Shown piece after piece: positions 10,089 to 18,550 of a stretch of DNA of 64,000 nt. The position numbers and the translations under genes are program-made. Every line of letters begins with the position of its first letter. Position 1 is the stretch's first letter. The stretch is from contig NZ_CP142884.1 of the NCBI RefSeq assembly GCF_040760075.1, positions 4,960,001 to 5,024,000 of the forward strand. Reading direction: 5' to 3'. This DNA comes from Sphingobacterium sp. R2 (lineage in GTDB: Bacteria > Bacteroidota > Bacteroidia > Sphingobacteriales > Sphingobacteriaceae). The notes beneath the pieces are model-generated. The model did not search any database and was not told the origin of the DNA. It saw nothing but the letters and a program-made list of their open reading frames with translations.

Positions 10089-11123
10089 TTATTTTTGTTT
10101 TTCTTCTTTTGGATCGAGGTAGATGGTATCTTTTTCCATTCGGATATTCGCCTGTAAAATATTCGCGATCGAATAGATGATACTTTCCTGCGAACCTAGC
10201 GATATACGACCGTCGATTTTTCGATTCAAAAGTGTGGGATCGTTTATAATAATTTCTTTTCCATACACATAGCGCAATTCATTCGTTAAATCAGCGACTG
10301 TTAAGTTTTCGCCTATCAGCGTTTTCTGGGTCCATCCCACCGCCTGCTGGGCCGCTTTTTTGCCTGTGCTCAAATGACGAAAGCCTTCGATACCTGCCTC
10401 AACGATATCGCCGGGTGCAAGGATCTTGGTTTCACCAAGATGTTTGCTATTACGCAGTGCAATACGTCCTTCCAATAGTGTTACAGTTATTTTGTTATCC
10501 CTATTTTTTAGGTTAAACTTTGTTCCGAGTACCTCCACAGCAACATCGCCGGTATAGGCCGTAAACCGTTCGTCTTCCCGAATAGCTGACGTATCCTTGT
10601 TAAGATGCTTGACTTCGAGTAGTACCTCTCCGGTAGTAAATACTTCACGCTTGGACAACCAGTTCCAGGCGCGGCGGTATGCAATGGAAGAATTGGCATT
10701 GAGCTGTACTGTACTGCTATCGGGCAATAGCACAGTCTGAAATTCACCGCTTCTGGTTGCGATAACGATCATCGAGCGGTAATACCACGATAAAGTTATA
10801 AAAATTGCTACCGCTGCTGCTCCAGTGGCTGCTGCCCACAAACGAACAATCTGACCCCTTCTCTTCTTTCTATTTCCAGCTATACCTCGTTCAATATCCT
10901 CAAAAAGTTCATCCGCAAATTCCTGATCCGGCCTAATCCGGGTAATGCCATACAAGGCATGCAGATAAGCAAGCGCGTCATCGTAGGAAGCCGCATTTTT
11001 GGGGTTTCCAGCACGCCATGCCTTCCAATTGAAAACATCATCACGTTCCGGCTGTTTGACAAATCGGACAAAATCCAGGTCATCCAAAAAATCTTGTGTA
11101 CCGTAACTCGTATATTTCTCCAT
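10089..11123 (-). CDS. FecR family anti-sigma factor
   Basis: 344 residues. The cytoplasmic N-terminal part (1 to about 90) should bind the sigma factor, one membrane segment lies at about 92-112, and the periplasmic FecR domain shows LLPDSSTVQLNANSSIAYR and FTTGEVLLEV, with the C-terminal segment ENLTVADLTNELRYVYGKEI that contacts STN domains. It is the first gene of the leftward operon and is divergent from the sigma gene at 11393. It should hold that sigma factor until the SusC protein encoded next signals ligand. Confidence 0.95.
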   Translation of the reverse strand: MEKYTSYGTQDFLDDLDFVRFVKQPERDDVFNWKAWRAGNPKNAASYDDALAYLHALYGITRIRPDQEFADELFEDIERGIAGNRKKRRGQIVRLWAAATGAAAVAIFITLSWYYRSMIVIATRSGEFQTVLLPDSSTVQLNANSSIAYRRAWNWLSKREVFTTGEVLLEVKHLNKDTSAIREDERFTAYTGDVAVEVLGTKFNLKNRDNKITVTLLEGRIALRNSKHLGETKILAPGDIVEAGIEGFRHLSTGKKAAQQAVGWTQKTLIGENLTVADLTNELRYVYGKEIIINDPTLLNRKIDGRISLGSQESIIYSIANILQANIRMEKDTIYLDPKEEKQK

Positions 11124-11392
11124 TATTACGCTTTTGTTAAATTCAAGACAAATAATATTTAGATTTTACCCCATGGAATCTAATTTTTTTTTAAAAAAAT
11201 TTAAAAGTCATCTCTTTCACTTACCAAATTCATAATTTAGTTGCTCAATTAATGCGCAATGCTGCATATTTAGGTAAAAAGAGAATCTACAACATTGTAG
11301 TGATTTTAAATAAGGGATTTAGTATTGTTATTAAATCTTTACTATTTTTGGAGTAACGAATGATTTATTTCATTTAATTGCCTAATTCGAAG
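11124..11392. promoter_or_regulatory. Divergent control region between fecR and sigma genes
   Basis: 269 A/T-rich bases with no supported gene. It holds a perfect inverted repeat CTACAA-CA-TTGTAG at 11287-11300 and, on the plus strand, a Bacteroidetes -7 element TATTTTTG at 11343-11350, 42 bases before the sigma start codon. The nearest TTG (11325-11327) leaves only 15 bases, so the -33 part is weak. No clear -7 box was found for the leftward operon; its promoter may be of the ECF type. Confidence 0.45.
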
Positions 11393-11983
11393 ATGAACAA
11401 CACCATAGATCGGTACTGGAATGATTTTATTGTCGGCGACAAACACGCGTTCGAGCAGATCTATCGTGCTTTATTACCGAGCTTATATGAGTATGGTATG
11501 CGTCGTGTAAACGATGAGGATTATGTTAGAGACGCCATTCAGGATATATTTATTAAGTTTTGGGAAAATCGGAGCAGGCTACAAAGCATTTCCAATCCGA
11601 AACATTACTTGCTTATCGCTTTGAAAAACAGCCTACTGAACACGCAATTGAGAGATGGCAAACTTTCATCATTTGGTGAAAAAGATGATTTCCAACTTAC
11701 CTACGATGTCGAATCTGCTTATATTGCAACGGAAGAACAACGACAGACAGCATTCAAGCTTATTCAGGCATTAGAACAACTAACAGCTAAACAAAAAGAG
11801 GTAATTTTTCTTCGGTATTTCGAGGAACTGAGCTATGAAGAAATCAGTGTACTAACCAACATATCTGTTAAGAGTTTGTATAAATTGAATAATCGCGCCA
11901 TGGAAGCCCTGAAAGGCATTATGGGTATGCCAAAACAACCGCTGCTCATGCTGCTGTGTGCCATCAGATTTATATACTCCTAA
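11393..11983 (+). CDS. RNA polymerase sigma-70 factor, ECF family (FecI-like)
   Basis: 196 residues from ATG 11393. An in-frame TTG at 11378 would add five residues, but ATG is preferred. Sigma region 2 lies at about 20-85 (YVRDAIQDIFIKFWENR) and region 4 at about 120-180 (LTAKQKEVIFLRYFEELSYEEIS, then a helix-turn-helix recognition helix). It is divergent from the fecR-susC-susD operon and should direct transcription of that operon when FecR lets it go. A short hydrophobic tail ends the protein. Confidence 0.93.
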   Translation: MNNTIDRYWNDFIVGDKHAFEQIYRALLPSLYEYGMRRVNDEDYVRDAIQDIFIKFWENRSRLQSISNPKHYLLIALKNSLLNTQLRDGKLSSFGEKDDFQLTYDVESAYIATEEQRQTAFKLIQALEQLTAKQKEVIFLRYFEELSYEEISVLTNISVKSLYKLNNRAMEALKGIMGMPKQPLLMLLCAIRFIYS

Positions 11984-11987
11984 AACC

Positions 11988-12011
11988 AATAACCGTTTTC
12001 TATCGGTTATT
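11988..12011 (+). terminator. Weak hairpin after the sigma gene
   Basis: Arms AATAACCG (11988-11995) and CGGTTATT (12004-12011) begin 5 bases after the sigma stop codon. There is no good T-run, only TT before CC, so termination would be weak. The remaining gap to the GH2 gene (12012-12195) shows nothing else supported. Confidence 0.4.
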
Positions 12012-12195
12012 TCCAAAGCATGTCCTTTCTTACGATCACTGGATGATCAAATTTATAAAATCCACCAACTGTAAAATCCTTATTGATCAATATGCTAAAG
12101 CTGATCAAAGAAATCGATCAACTCTAGCATCTTTGAATAAGTACAAATAGTGTAATTCTTTCAAAAAGCACTCTGAAAGGCCTCTAACGAAAAGA

Positions 12196-14664
12196 TCAAT
12201 ATGTCTGAACAGTGAACAAACCCTCTTTCAGTCCTGTACTCTTTGCCTTGATCTGAATTTTTCCCGATTCTTCTCCCGCCTGAACAATCAACGTAAGCTG
12301 CCCATTAAACAGGTGCATCTGTGGTTTTTCAAACGACTCCAAGTTCGTTGGATCTCCATTAGCCAAGGCTTTAAACGCACCCGCTCCCCCGACTTCAAAT
12401 CGAACTAACCCATTGGCATGCGGGCAGAGATTGCCCTGTTTATCTACTGCTTTGACCCGGATATAAGCCAATGAGCGGCCATCAGCAGCAATGGAATCAT
12501 GCACTGTTTCCATTGTGATGCGGAACGGGCTACCCGCTGTTCGTACAGTCTCCTCAGCGACTGGCGTTCCAGATCTATCGTAAGCAACGACCTTGATTTC
12601 TCCGGGTTCATATTGTGTCTCCATCCACATCAGGCGATAACGCTCCTGTAAAGAATGCTTATTTTTACTTCGTTTCCCTTGACTCTTGCCGTTGATAAAA
12701 AGTTCTGCACTTGGATAGTCCGTATAAACGAAAACAGGTGTCTGCTGTCCCTCACGGTCTGGCCATGTCCAATGTGGAAGAACGTGCAAGGTATGTTCAT
12801 TTTTATTCCACAAACTTCTGTAGAGGTAATAACGATCTTTGGGAATACTTGCCAGATCAATAATGCCAAACATGGAACTGTGGTTGGGCCATGCATCTGT
12901 ATCGTATGGAGACGGCTCACCGAGGTAATCAAATCCAGTCCATACGAATTGCCCCATCGTCCAATGATGGTCTTCTGCCAAGGCAAAATCTTCATCCGGT
13001 AGATTGGACCAGGAACAATATTCCATATCGTAAGACGAAGATTGATGATCAGGATATAGCATATCGCCCTTCTTGACTACAGGAAATTTATATATGCCCC
13101 TGGAACTTACGGTGGATGCCGTTTCCGAACCCAATACTATATTTTGTGGCAATTTCGAATAAGCCTCTTCATAACGGTGCGTACGATAGTTTAGTCCCGG
13201 AACATCCAGTAAACTGGCAAAACCATTTTCCAGCACACAACTAACCTGGTCCATACCACAGGTCACCGGTCGAGAGGGGTCTTCCCGATGGCAGATAGCC
13301 TGTAAAAATGAAGCCACTTTATATCCGTCGGCACTGCATTGTGTCGGCACCTCATTCCCGATACTCCACATGACCACAGATGGGTTGTTTCTAAAATGAT
13401 GAATCATATTGACCATATCCCGCTCTGCCCAATCCGCAAAAAAACGATGGTATCCATTTTTACATTTGGCAATGTCCCATTCGTCGAAAGGTTCGATCAT
13501 CATCATCAATCCCAATTCATCGCATAGCGAAACCAGTTCCGGAGCGGGCATGTTGTGAGCGGTGCGCACAGCATCACAGCCCATATCTTTGAGCAATTGT
13601 AATTGATAGCGTAAAGCCGACACATTGATTGCCGCGCCCAATGGGCCGAGATCGTGATGATTACATACACCTTGAAATTTTCGAATCTTTCCATTTAACA
13701 TAAATCCCCGGTCGGCAATAACACGTACCTCCCGAATTCCGAAACGGGTCTCGAAACTATCCATGAGCTTACCATCAACATAAACTTGCGTAGAAGCTCG
13801 GTATAAATTAGGTTGTTCGGGGCTCCATAATGCAGGCTTTTTTACTTCAAAATTTTGTACAAAAGCCTTACCGTAGTTTAATTTTTGCTCATTTTCTTTC
13901 TGCGCCACGACACGGCCTTCTGCATTCAATATTGCAGTTACCATGCGCACCAATTTACCATCTGCATGCTCCAAAGTGGTTTCCAACTTTACTGAAGCCA
14001 GACTGTCTGAGACAAACGGCGTGGTGATATGGGCTCCCCAAACAGGCATATGAATTTTCTCGGTAACAATCACATGCACATTCCGATAGAGTCCTGCACC
14101 TGGATACCAACGTGAAGATTGTGCTTTATTTTCCAATCGGACGGCAACGGTATTGTTTCTGCCATCCCTATGCAGCAATTCGGTCACATCAAAATGAAAT
14201 GCATTATAACCATACGGCCAGAAGCAAGCTTCCTTTCCATTGACATAGACCCGGGCTTCACTCATTGCACCATCAAATTTAAGCACCACGCGTTTACTAC
14301 TGGGGTCAAACTGAGGTACATCAAACTTGGTGCGATACCAGCCTATACCAACATACGGTAGGCCTCCGGTTCGGCCCGTTTTTACAGTTGCTTTTTTCTC
14401 TCCATTTTGTGTCACTGCAACATCCTGCAAATCGTGTGCACGGTCAAAAGGTCCCGCAATGGCCCAATCGTGCGGTACCGTCACATTTTTCCAATTCTTG
14501 TCGTCCAATGTCGTCTGTTCGCCATGGGCAACTTCACCCTGAAAAAAGCGCCAGTTTTTCTCCAACAAGAAAGACTGACGTACCGATTGTCCATGCATTT
14601 CTTTCGGCACGAATAAAAACAAAAACAATAATACGAAAGCGATATGCAATAGTCTCATCATCAA
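12196..14664 (-). CDS. Glycoside hydrolase family 2 beta-galactosidase
   Basis: 822 residues with a signal peptide (about 1-25). The sugar-binding jelly roll (about 30-200), Ig-like domain (about 205-310) and TIM barrel (about 310-600) are in GH2 order, followed by C-terminal DUF4982-like and Ig-like domains typical of Bacteroidetes GH2. The acid/base is E438 in MWSIGNEVP and the likely nucleophile E514 in VLGSETAS; WTGFDYLGEPSPYD lies on the barrel. It should act in the periplasm, releasing galactose from galacto-oligosaccharides made by the GH53 enzyme encoded just upstream (61-base gap). The pairing GH2-GH53-SusE-SusD-SusC is the one known for beta-1,4-galactan loci. Start could be any of the three leading ATGs. 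Confidence 0.93.
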   Translation of the reverse strand: MMMRLLHIAFVLLFLFLFVPKEMHGQSVRQSFLLEKNWRFFQGEVAHGEQTTLDDKNWKNVTVPHDWAIAGPFDRAHDLQDVAVTQNGEKKATVKTGRTGGLPYVGIGWYRTKFDVPQFDPSSKRVVLKFDGAMSEARVYVNGKEACFWPYGYNAFHFDVTELLHRDGRNNTVAVRLENKAQSSRWYPGAGLYRNVHVIVTEKIHMPVWGAHITTPFVSDSLASVKLETTLEHADGKLVRMVTAILNAEGRVVAQKENEQKLNYGKAFVQNFEVKKPALWSPEQPNLYRASTQVYVDGKLMDSFETRFGIREVRVIADRGFMLNGKIRKFQGVCNHHDLGPLGAAINVSALRYQLQLLKDMGCDAVRTAHNMPAPELVSLCDELGLMMMIEPFDEWDIAKCKNGYHRFFADWAERDMVNMIHHFRNNPSVVMWSIGNEVPTQCSADGYKVASFLQAICHREDPSRPVTCGMDQVSCVLENGFASLLDVPGLNYRTHRYEEAYSKLPQNIVLGSETASTVSSRGIYKFPVVKKGDMLYPDHQSSSYDMEYCSWSNLPDEDFALAEDHHWTMGQFVWTGFDYLGEPSPYDTDAWPNHSSMFGIIDLASIPKDRYYLYRSLWNKNEHTLHVLPHWTWPDREGQQTPVFVYTDYPSAELFINGKSQGKRSKNKHSLQERYRLMWMETQYEPGEIKVVAYDRSGTPVAEETVRTAGSPFRITMETVHDSIAADGRSLAYIRVKAVDKQGNLCPHANGLVRFEVGGAGAFKALANGDPTNLESFEKPQMHLFNGQLTLIVQAGEESGKIQIKAKSTGLKEGLFTVQTY

Positions 14665-14725
14665 ATTATGGGTTTAGGGTCTAAAGTTTAATTCCATTAT
14701 CATCATTCAGCGCTATAAATATAGT

Positions 14726-15766
14726 CTATTTAAAAGCATTCAAGGCTTTTGTGGGACGTCCATTGTTATCAAATGCGCCTAACGTATAACCATTCCAACC
14801 GCCATAAGCCAAAGGTTCCCAATAAAATATTCCCAACACCTTATGATCTGGCACGGTATTGACCGAGCTGAAAAGATCTTTGAGCCAGATTTCTGCGGTA
14901 TCGGCGGCATCCCAGCTCATGCCCACTTCGCAGATCATGACCTCTGAATGGTATCGCTCAATCATATCTTTGATGTTACTGACGCAGGCTGTATTCCGTT
15001 CCTTCCAATTCTCGGGAGTCGGATAAAGTGACATACCGATCACATCCCACTTCCCACCGTTTTCCTTCAGACCATCGAACATCCAACGGAACAAATTATT
15101 ATCAAATCCATTGTGAAGATGGATGATCACTTTTGCTGTCGGAAAAATCATTTTTACCGCATCATAGCCTGCATTATTCAATACAGCATAGTTAGCCATG
15201 CTCTCCGAGGCTTTACCCTCATTCCACAACATACCATTCCCGGTTTCATTGCCTACCTGCACCCATTCCGGTGTAATGTCGTTGTCTTTCAGTAATTGTA
15301 ACACCTCTTTTGTATGGTTGCTTACAGCTTTCTTTAAGTCATCAAATGCCAAACTCTTCCATGCCGCAGGCTTTGTCTGCTGTCCAGGATCTGCCCAGGT
15401 ATCACTATAATGAAAATCCACCATGATCCGCATTCCCAAATGATTTGCGCGACGTGCTTTAACCAACACGTCGTTCTTATTGCACCAACCACGTTCGGGA
15501 TCTACCCAAACGCGTAGTCGTACAGCATCCATCCCCAATCCACGCAATAATTTTAGTCCATCTACTGCATTTCCTCCAGCATTAAAAAACTGTACACCCG
15601 AAGCCTCCATTTCCGTAATCCAGCTGATATCAGCCCCTTTTGCCAAATGTGATGTGGTTGCAGTGGGCTCGAAGCTCTCTTTTTTGCTGCAGCTAGACAG
15701 TACCAAACAAAAGCCTATCGCTGCGGCAAATACCTTTCCTATTGTTAATTTTTTCATTCGATTCAA
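14726..15766 (-). CDS. GH53 arabinogalactan endo-beta-1,4-galactanase, lipoprotein
   Basis: 346 residues. The lipoprotein signal ends in LSSC (cysteine about residue 26), so the enzyme is probably anchored on the outer membrane. The rest is a single GH53 TIM barrel: GADISW at the start, DAVRLRVWVDP, MVDFHYSDTWADPGQQ, acid/base E174 in VGNETGNGM, nucleophile E280 in ICEVGMSW and FYWEPLA near the end. These motifs are specific for GH53. It cuts beta-1,4-galactan into short oligosaccharides for the SusC/D/E importer. The gap to SusE upstream is 27 bases. Confidence 0.95.
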   Translation of the reverse strand: MNRMKKLTIGKVFAAAIGFCLVLSSCSKKESFEPTATTSHLAKGADISWITEMEASGVQFFNAGGNAVDGLKLLRGLGMDAVRLRVWVDPERGWCNKNDVLVKARRANHLGMRIMVDFHYSDTWADPGQQTKPAAWKSLAFDDLKKAVSNHTKEVLQLLKDNDITPEWVQVGNETGNGMLWNEGKASESMANYAVLNNAGYDAVKMIFPTAKVIIHLHNGFDNNLFRWMFDGLKENGGKWDVIGMSLYPTPENWKERNTACVSNIKDMIERYHSEVMICEVGMSWDAADTAEIWLKDLFSSVNTVPDHKVLGIFYWEPLAYGGWNGYTLGAFDNNGRPTKALNAFK

Positions 15767-15793
15767 TTATTTAAGGAGTCATCCTATTGATGT

Positions 15794-16846
15794 TTACTCC
15801 ACATGATACTTAAACTGTTTGGGATCGCTCAGATCGAGGATCAAGGTATGTGTACCCACCTTGTCATAAGCAAATCCACTACCATCTGCTGTATATAGTG
15901 CACAGTTGCCATCCCCTTCCGCGGCTCCAAAAAACCAAGTCCAACTGCCATTGATCAACACTTTTATGCCCCACTGTTCAGCTGCTGTTGTCGTGATTAT
16001 TGCCTTCCAAACTTTCGCCGTTTGGTCATAGGTCATCGGCGTGGCTGTTGCGTTCCAACCGTTAAAGTCGCCCGTCACCGACATCGATTCCACAGCCGTT
16101 TCTTTCCAGGCCAACTTATTAACATCGGCGGTCAGGTACAGATATCCGCCTTTGCTTGTCCAGCAGTTCCAGCGATCTGCCCCGCTATATAAAATATATT
16201 GGCTACCATCCAATGGATAAGAACCATAGATGAGAGATGCACTGGCACTTTCTGCATTGGCTAAATAGAAGTTGTACCATTGGTCGAGACGTACAAAACC
16301 ATCGTAGAAACCATCTTCTTTTCTCGAACAAAGTTTCCACGGGAATTGGGTCATTTCTTTGTTCGAAAGATAAAGGTAAGCTGCCTCATCCATTGGTTGG
16401 TAAGGCGTGATAGTCAAGGCAATCACGTTACTGTACAGCCATGCTGTATTGGCACCCAGTCGCGAAGCAACTCGGATATAAAACACCTTTTTTTCATCAG
16501 GCACAAATCCCATCCCCGTGACGAGATTATTCAGTTGTTCATGCGTATAGCTGATCGAGCTTGCCACCTGCTCGATACTTTTGGCAATAACCGAAAAAGA
16601 GGGGTCTGCCGTTATTTCTATCTTATTTTTTAAGGCCGACTGCGCCATCGGTTCTTCGCTGGTCAAGATCGCCTCGTCCCAAACAAGCTGCAGTGCCACA
16701 GCTTTGCGATCGGTAGATTTTAAAACCAATTCCGATGTACTGCTGTGCAACACTGCAGGTTTTATTCCCCCGACAGCTGGTGTCCCGCCCTCCTTTTTAC
16801 AAGCAGCGAAAAGCAATACCAAAATATAAAGTGTCAATTGTTTCAT
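15794..16846 (-). CDS. SusE-like outer membrane glycan-binding lipoprotein
   Basis: 350 residues with a lipobox FAAC (about residue 16). Residues about 25-150 match the SusE N-terminal immunoglobulin-like domain, with paired segments LVLKSTDRKAVALQLVW and FYIRVASRLGAN. The C-terminal part has two starch-binding-like beta modules, including MSVTGDFNGWNATATPM, which resembles the SusE/SusF carbohydrate-binding modules. It should be exposed on the surface and help to hold galactan near SusC/D. It lies between SusD (106-base gap) and GH53. Confidence 0.82.
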   Translation of the reverse strand: MKQLTLYILVLLFAACKKEGGTPAVGGIKPAVLHSSTSELVLKSTDRKAVALQLVWDEAILTSEEPMAQSALKNKIEITADPSFSVIAKSIEQVASSISYTHEQLNNLVTGMGFVPDEKKVFYIRVASRLGANTAWLYSNVIALTITPYQPMDEAAYLYLSNKEMTQFPWKLCSRKEDGFYDGFVRLDQWYNFYLANAESASASLIYGSYPLDGSQYILYSGADRWNCWTSKGGYLYLTADVNKLAWKETAVESMSVTGDFNGWNATATPMTYDQTAKVWKAIITTTAAEQWGIKVLINGSWTWFFGAAEGDGNCALYTADGSGFAYDKVGTHTLILDLSDPKQFKYHVE

Positions 16847-16952
16847 AAGTCATCATTATCTTTAAAACCCGTATGGAAATATTCGTTGATGCGCTTCAGC
16901 TCCACTGCTGGGCCGCATAACTATACCATCGATTTACCAATACATTACTACC

Positions 16953-18518
16953 CTAATAACCTGCATTTTGAATTAAATTCGGATTAGCGCTCATATCTGT
17001 TGTTGGAATCGGATACAGATTGAACTTTGTATCCACAGAACGCCCATTCATATCCCCTCCTTTCCATTGCCAGAGGTAAGCACTTCCGGTAAACTTTCCA
17101 AATCGAATGAGATCTGTGCGGCGCGTACATTCCCAAAACAGTTCACGTCCGCGCTCCGCAAGGATAAAGTCAAGCGTGAGCTGCGCCTGCTCGATAGTGC
17201 CAGCGGAACTTCCATATCCCCTTTGTCTGATCGCGTTGACGAGAGTAAGGGCTTCCTGCACACTACCGCCGCCACCGCGAAGTACGGCTTCGGCATACAT
17301 CAGATAAACATCAGCCAGGCGGATCATCGGAAAATCCGTACTGACCAAACCTTCATCTGTCGTATAGGTGCCATCATCCTTCAAATTTGTAAACTTTACC
17401 AATCCATAACCCTGGCTTGATGCAGCTGGATCTTCTACGTCCAAAGACTGCCCATTTTTCCAAAAATCACCTCTTTTATCTTCCGCTTCAAAAATGCCTA
17501 CAAATTCGCGAAGTGTACGAAAACTATTCCAGCCAGAAAGCACCCCATAGTCTGACGATTTCATGCTCCCCACAATAGGGCCATTAACCAGATAAGTTGT
17601 CGAACCCCAGGTAGTGGTGTGTGCCACATCGGCTTCTATCGGAAAGATAATTTCATTGGTACGCTTATCATTATCGGCATTAAACACCTGCTTATAATTC
17701 GCATTTAAGGTGTATCCGGCATCAATCACCTTTTTTGCATAGTTCAGACAGTCTGCGTTCCGTGCTGTACCCGTATACACCTGAGCATTCAGATAATTCT
17801 TTGCCAATAAAGACCATGCGGCAGCACGACTCACCCGTCCGTATTCATTTTTACGCGCTTCTGGCAAGATTGCTGCGACCTCCAAAAGTTCCTTTTCAAT
17901 AAATTTGAAAAGATCACCCCTCGCCATCCGCGGCGGAAAAAATGCAGCTACAGGATCGCTCTCAGTCACAAACGGAACATTTCCATACAAGTCCATGGCA
18001 TGGCTATAGGCCAGTGCACGCAGAAAACGAGCTTCCGCCGCAAATGTCAGAATCTGCGTCTGTTCGGTCGAATTAAATGTTGCCAGTTTCGCTGTGGTGG
18101 CATTTCGCAGAAATTCGTTGCAGATAGCGACCGTATAATAAATCCGGTAATACATGGCATTGACCCATGTATCGGACGCTCCCCAGGTCATATACTGAAT
18201 ATCGGTCATGTTATCACCTCCCGCCCAAGTGTAGATCACCTCATCTGTAGGTACTTCCTGCAAATTAAAATACACCCGAAGGTAGCCCCAAGAGGCTGTG
18301 CTGCCGGCCATGTCCGGATCAGCATCACCGCGTCCATTGCCTGCAACAGCAAATGAGGCATAAAGTTTAGCAAGGACCGAACGGTACCCCTCTACCGAAG
18401 TATAGACCGATTCCGATGTCGTTTCCACAGTTGGATATTGGTTTAAGTCCTTGGTGCAGGAGTGTAGTAACAAAATTATACTTAACACTCCAAAACAAAA
18501 TCTTTTTATATTTTTCAT
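16953..18518 (-). CDS. RagB/SusD family outer membrane lipoprotein (galactan locus)
   Basis: 521 residues from the ATG at 18518, which begins the signal peptide MKNIKRFCFG and leads to lipobox LHSC. An upstream in-frame ATG at 18551 would add 11 residues and overlap the SusC stop by one base (TAATG); translational coupling there is possible, but the extension lies before a normal signal peptide. SusD features are the N-terminal helical repeats (AEARFLRALAYSHAMDLYGNVPFVTE) and the C-terminal RagB part with LADVYLMYAEAVLRGGG and FILAERGRELFWECTRRTDLIRFG. It should bind galacto-oligosaccharides with the SusC partner encoded directly upstream. Confidence 0.94.
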   Translation of the reverse strand: MKNIKRFCFGVLSIILLLHSCTKDLNQYPTVETTSESVYTSVEGYRSVLAKLYASFAVAGNGRGDADPDMAGSTASWGYLRVYFNLQEVPTDEVIYTWAGGDNMTDIQYMTWGASDTWVNAMYYRIYYTVAICNEFLRNATTAKLATFNSTEQTQILTFAAEARFLRALAYSHAMDLYGNVPFVTESDPVAAFFPPRMARGDLFKFIEKELLEVAAILPEARKNEYGRVSRAAAWSLLAKNYLNAQVYTGTARNADCLNYAKKVIDAGYTLNANYKQVFNADNDKRTNEIIFPIEADVAHTTTWGSTTYLVNGPIVGSMKSSDYGVLSGWNSFRTLREFVGIFEAEDKRGDFWKNGQSLDVEDPAASSQGYGLVKFTNLKDDGTYTTDEGLVSTDFPMIRLADVYLMYAEAVLRGGGGSVQEALTLVNAIRQRGYGSSAGTIEQAQLTLDFILAERGRELFWECTRRTDLIRFGKFTGSAYLWQWKGGDMNGRSVDTKFNLYPIPTTDMSANPNLIQNAGY

Positions 18519-18550
18519 CGTTATATAAGTTTTCTTTTTTGAGGTAGCCA

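Noticed and set aside
11956..12150. 64-codon frame overlapping the sigma gene end
   Set aside because: It overlaps the sigma coding end and the hairpin after it, and shows no protein-like features.
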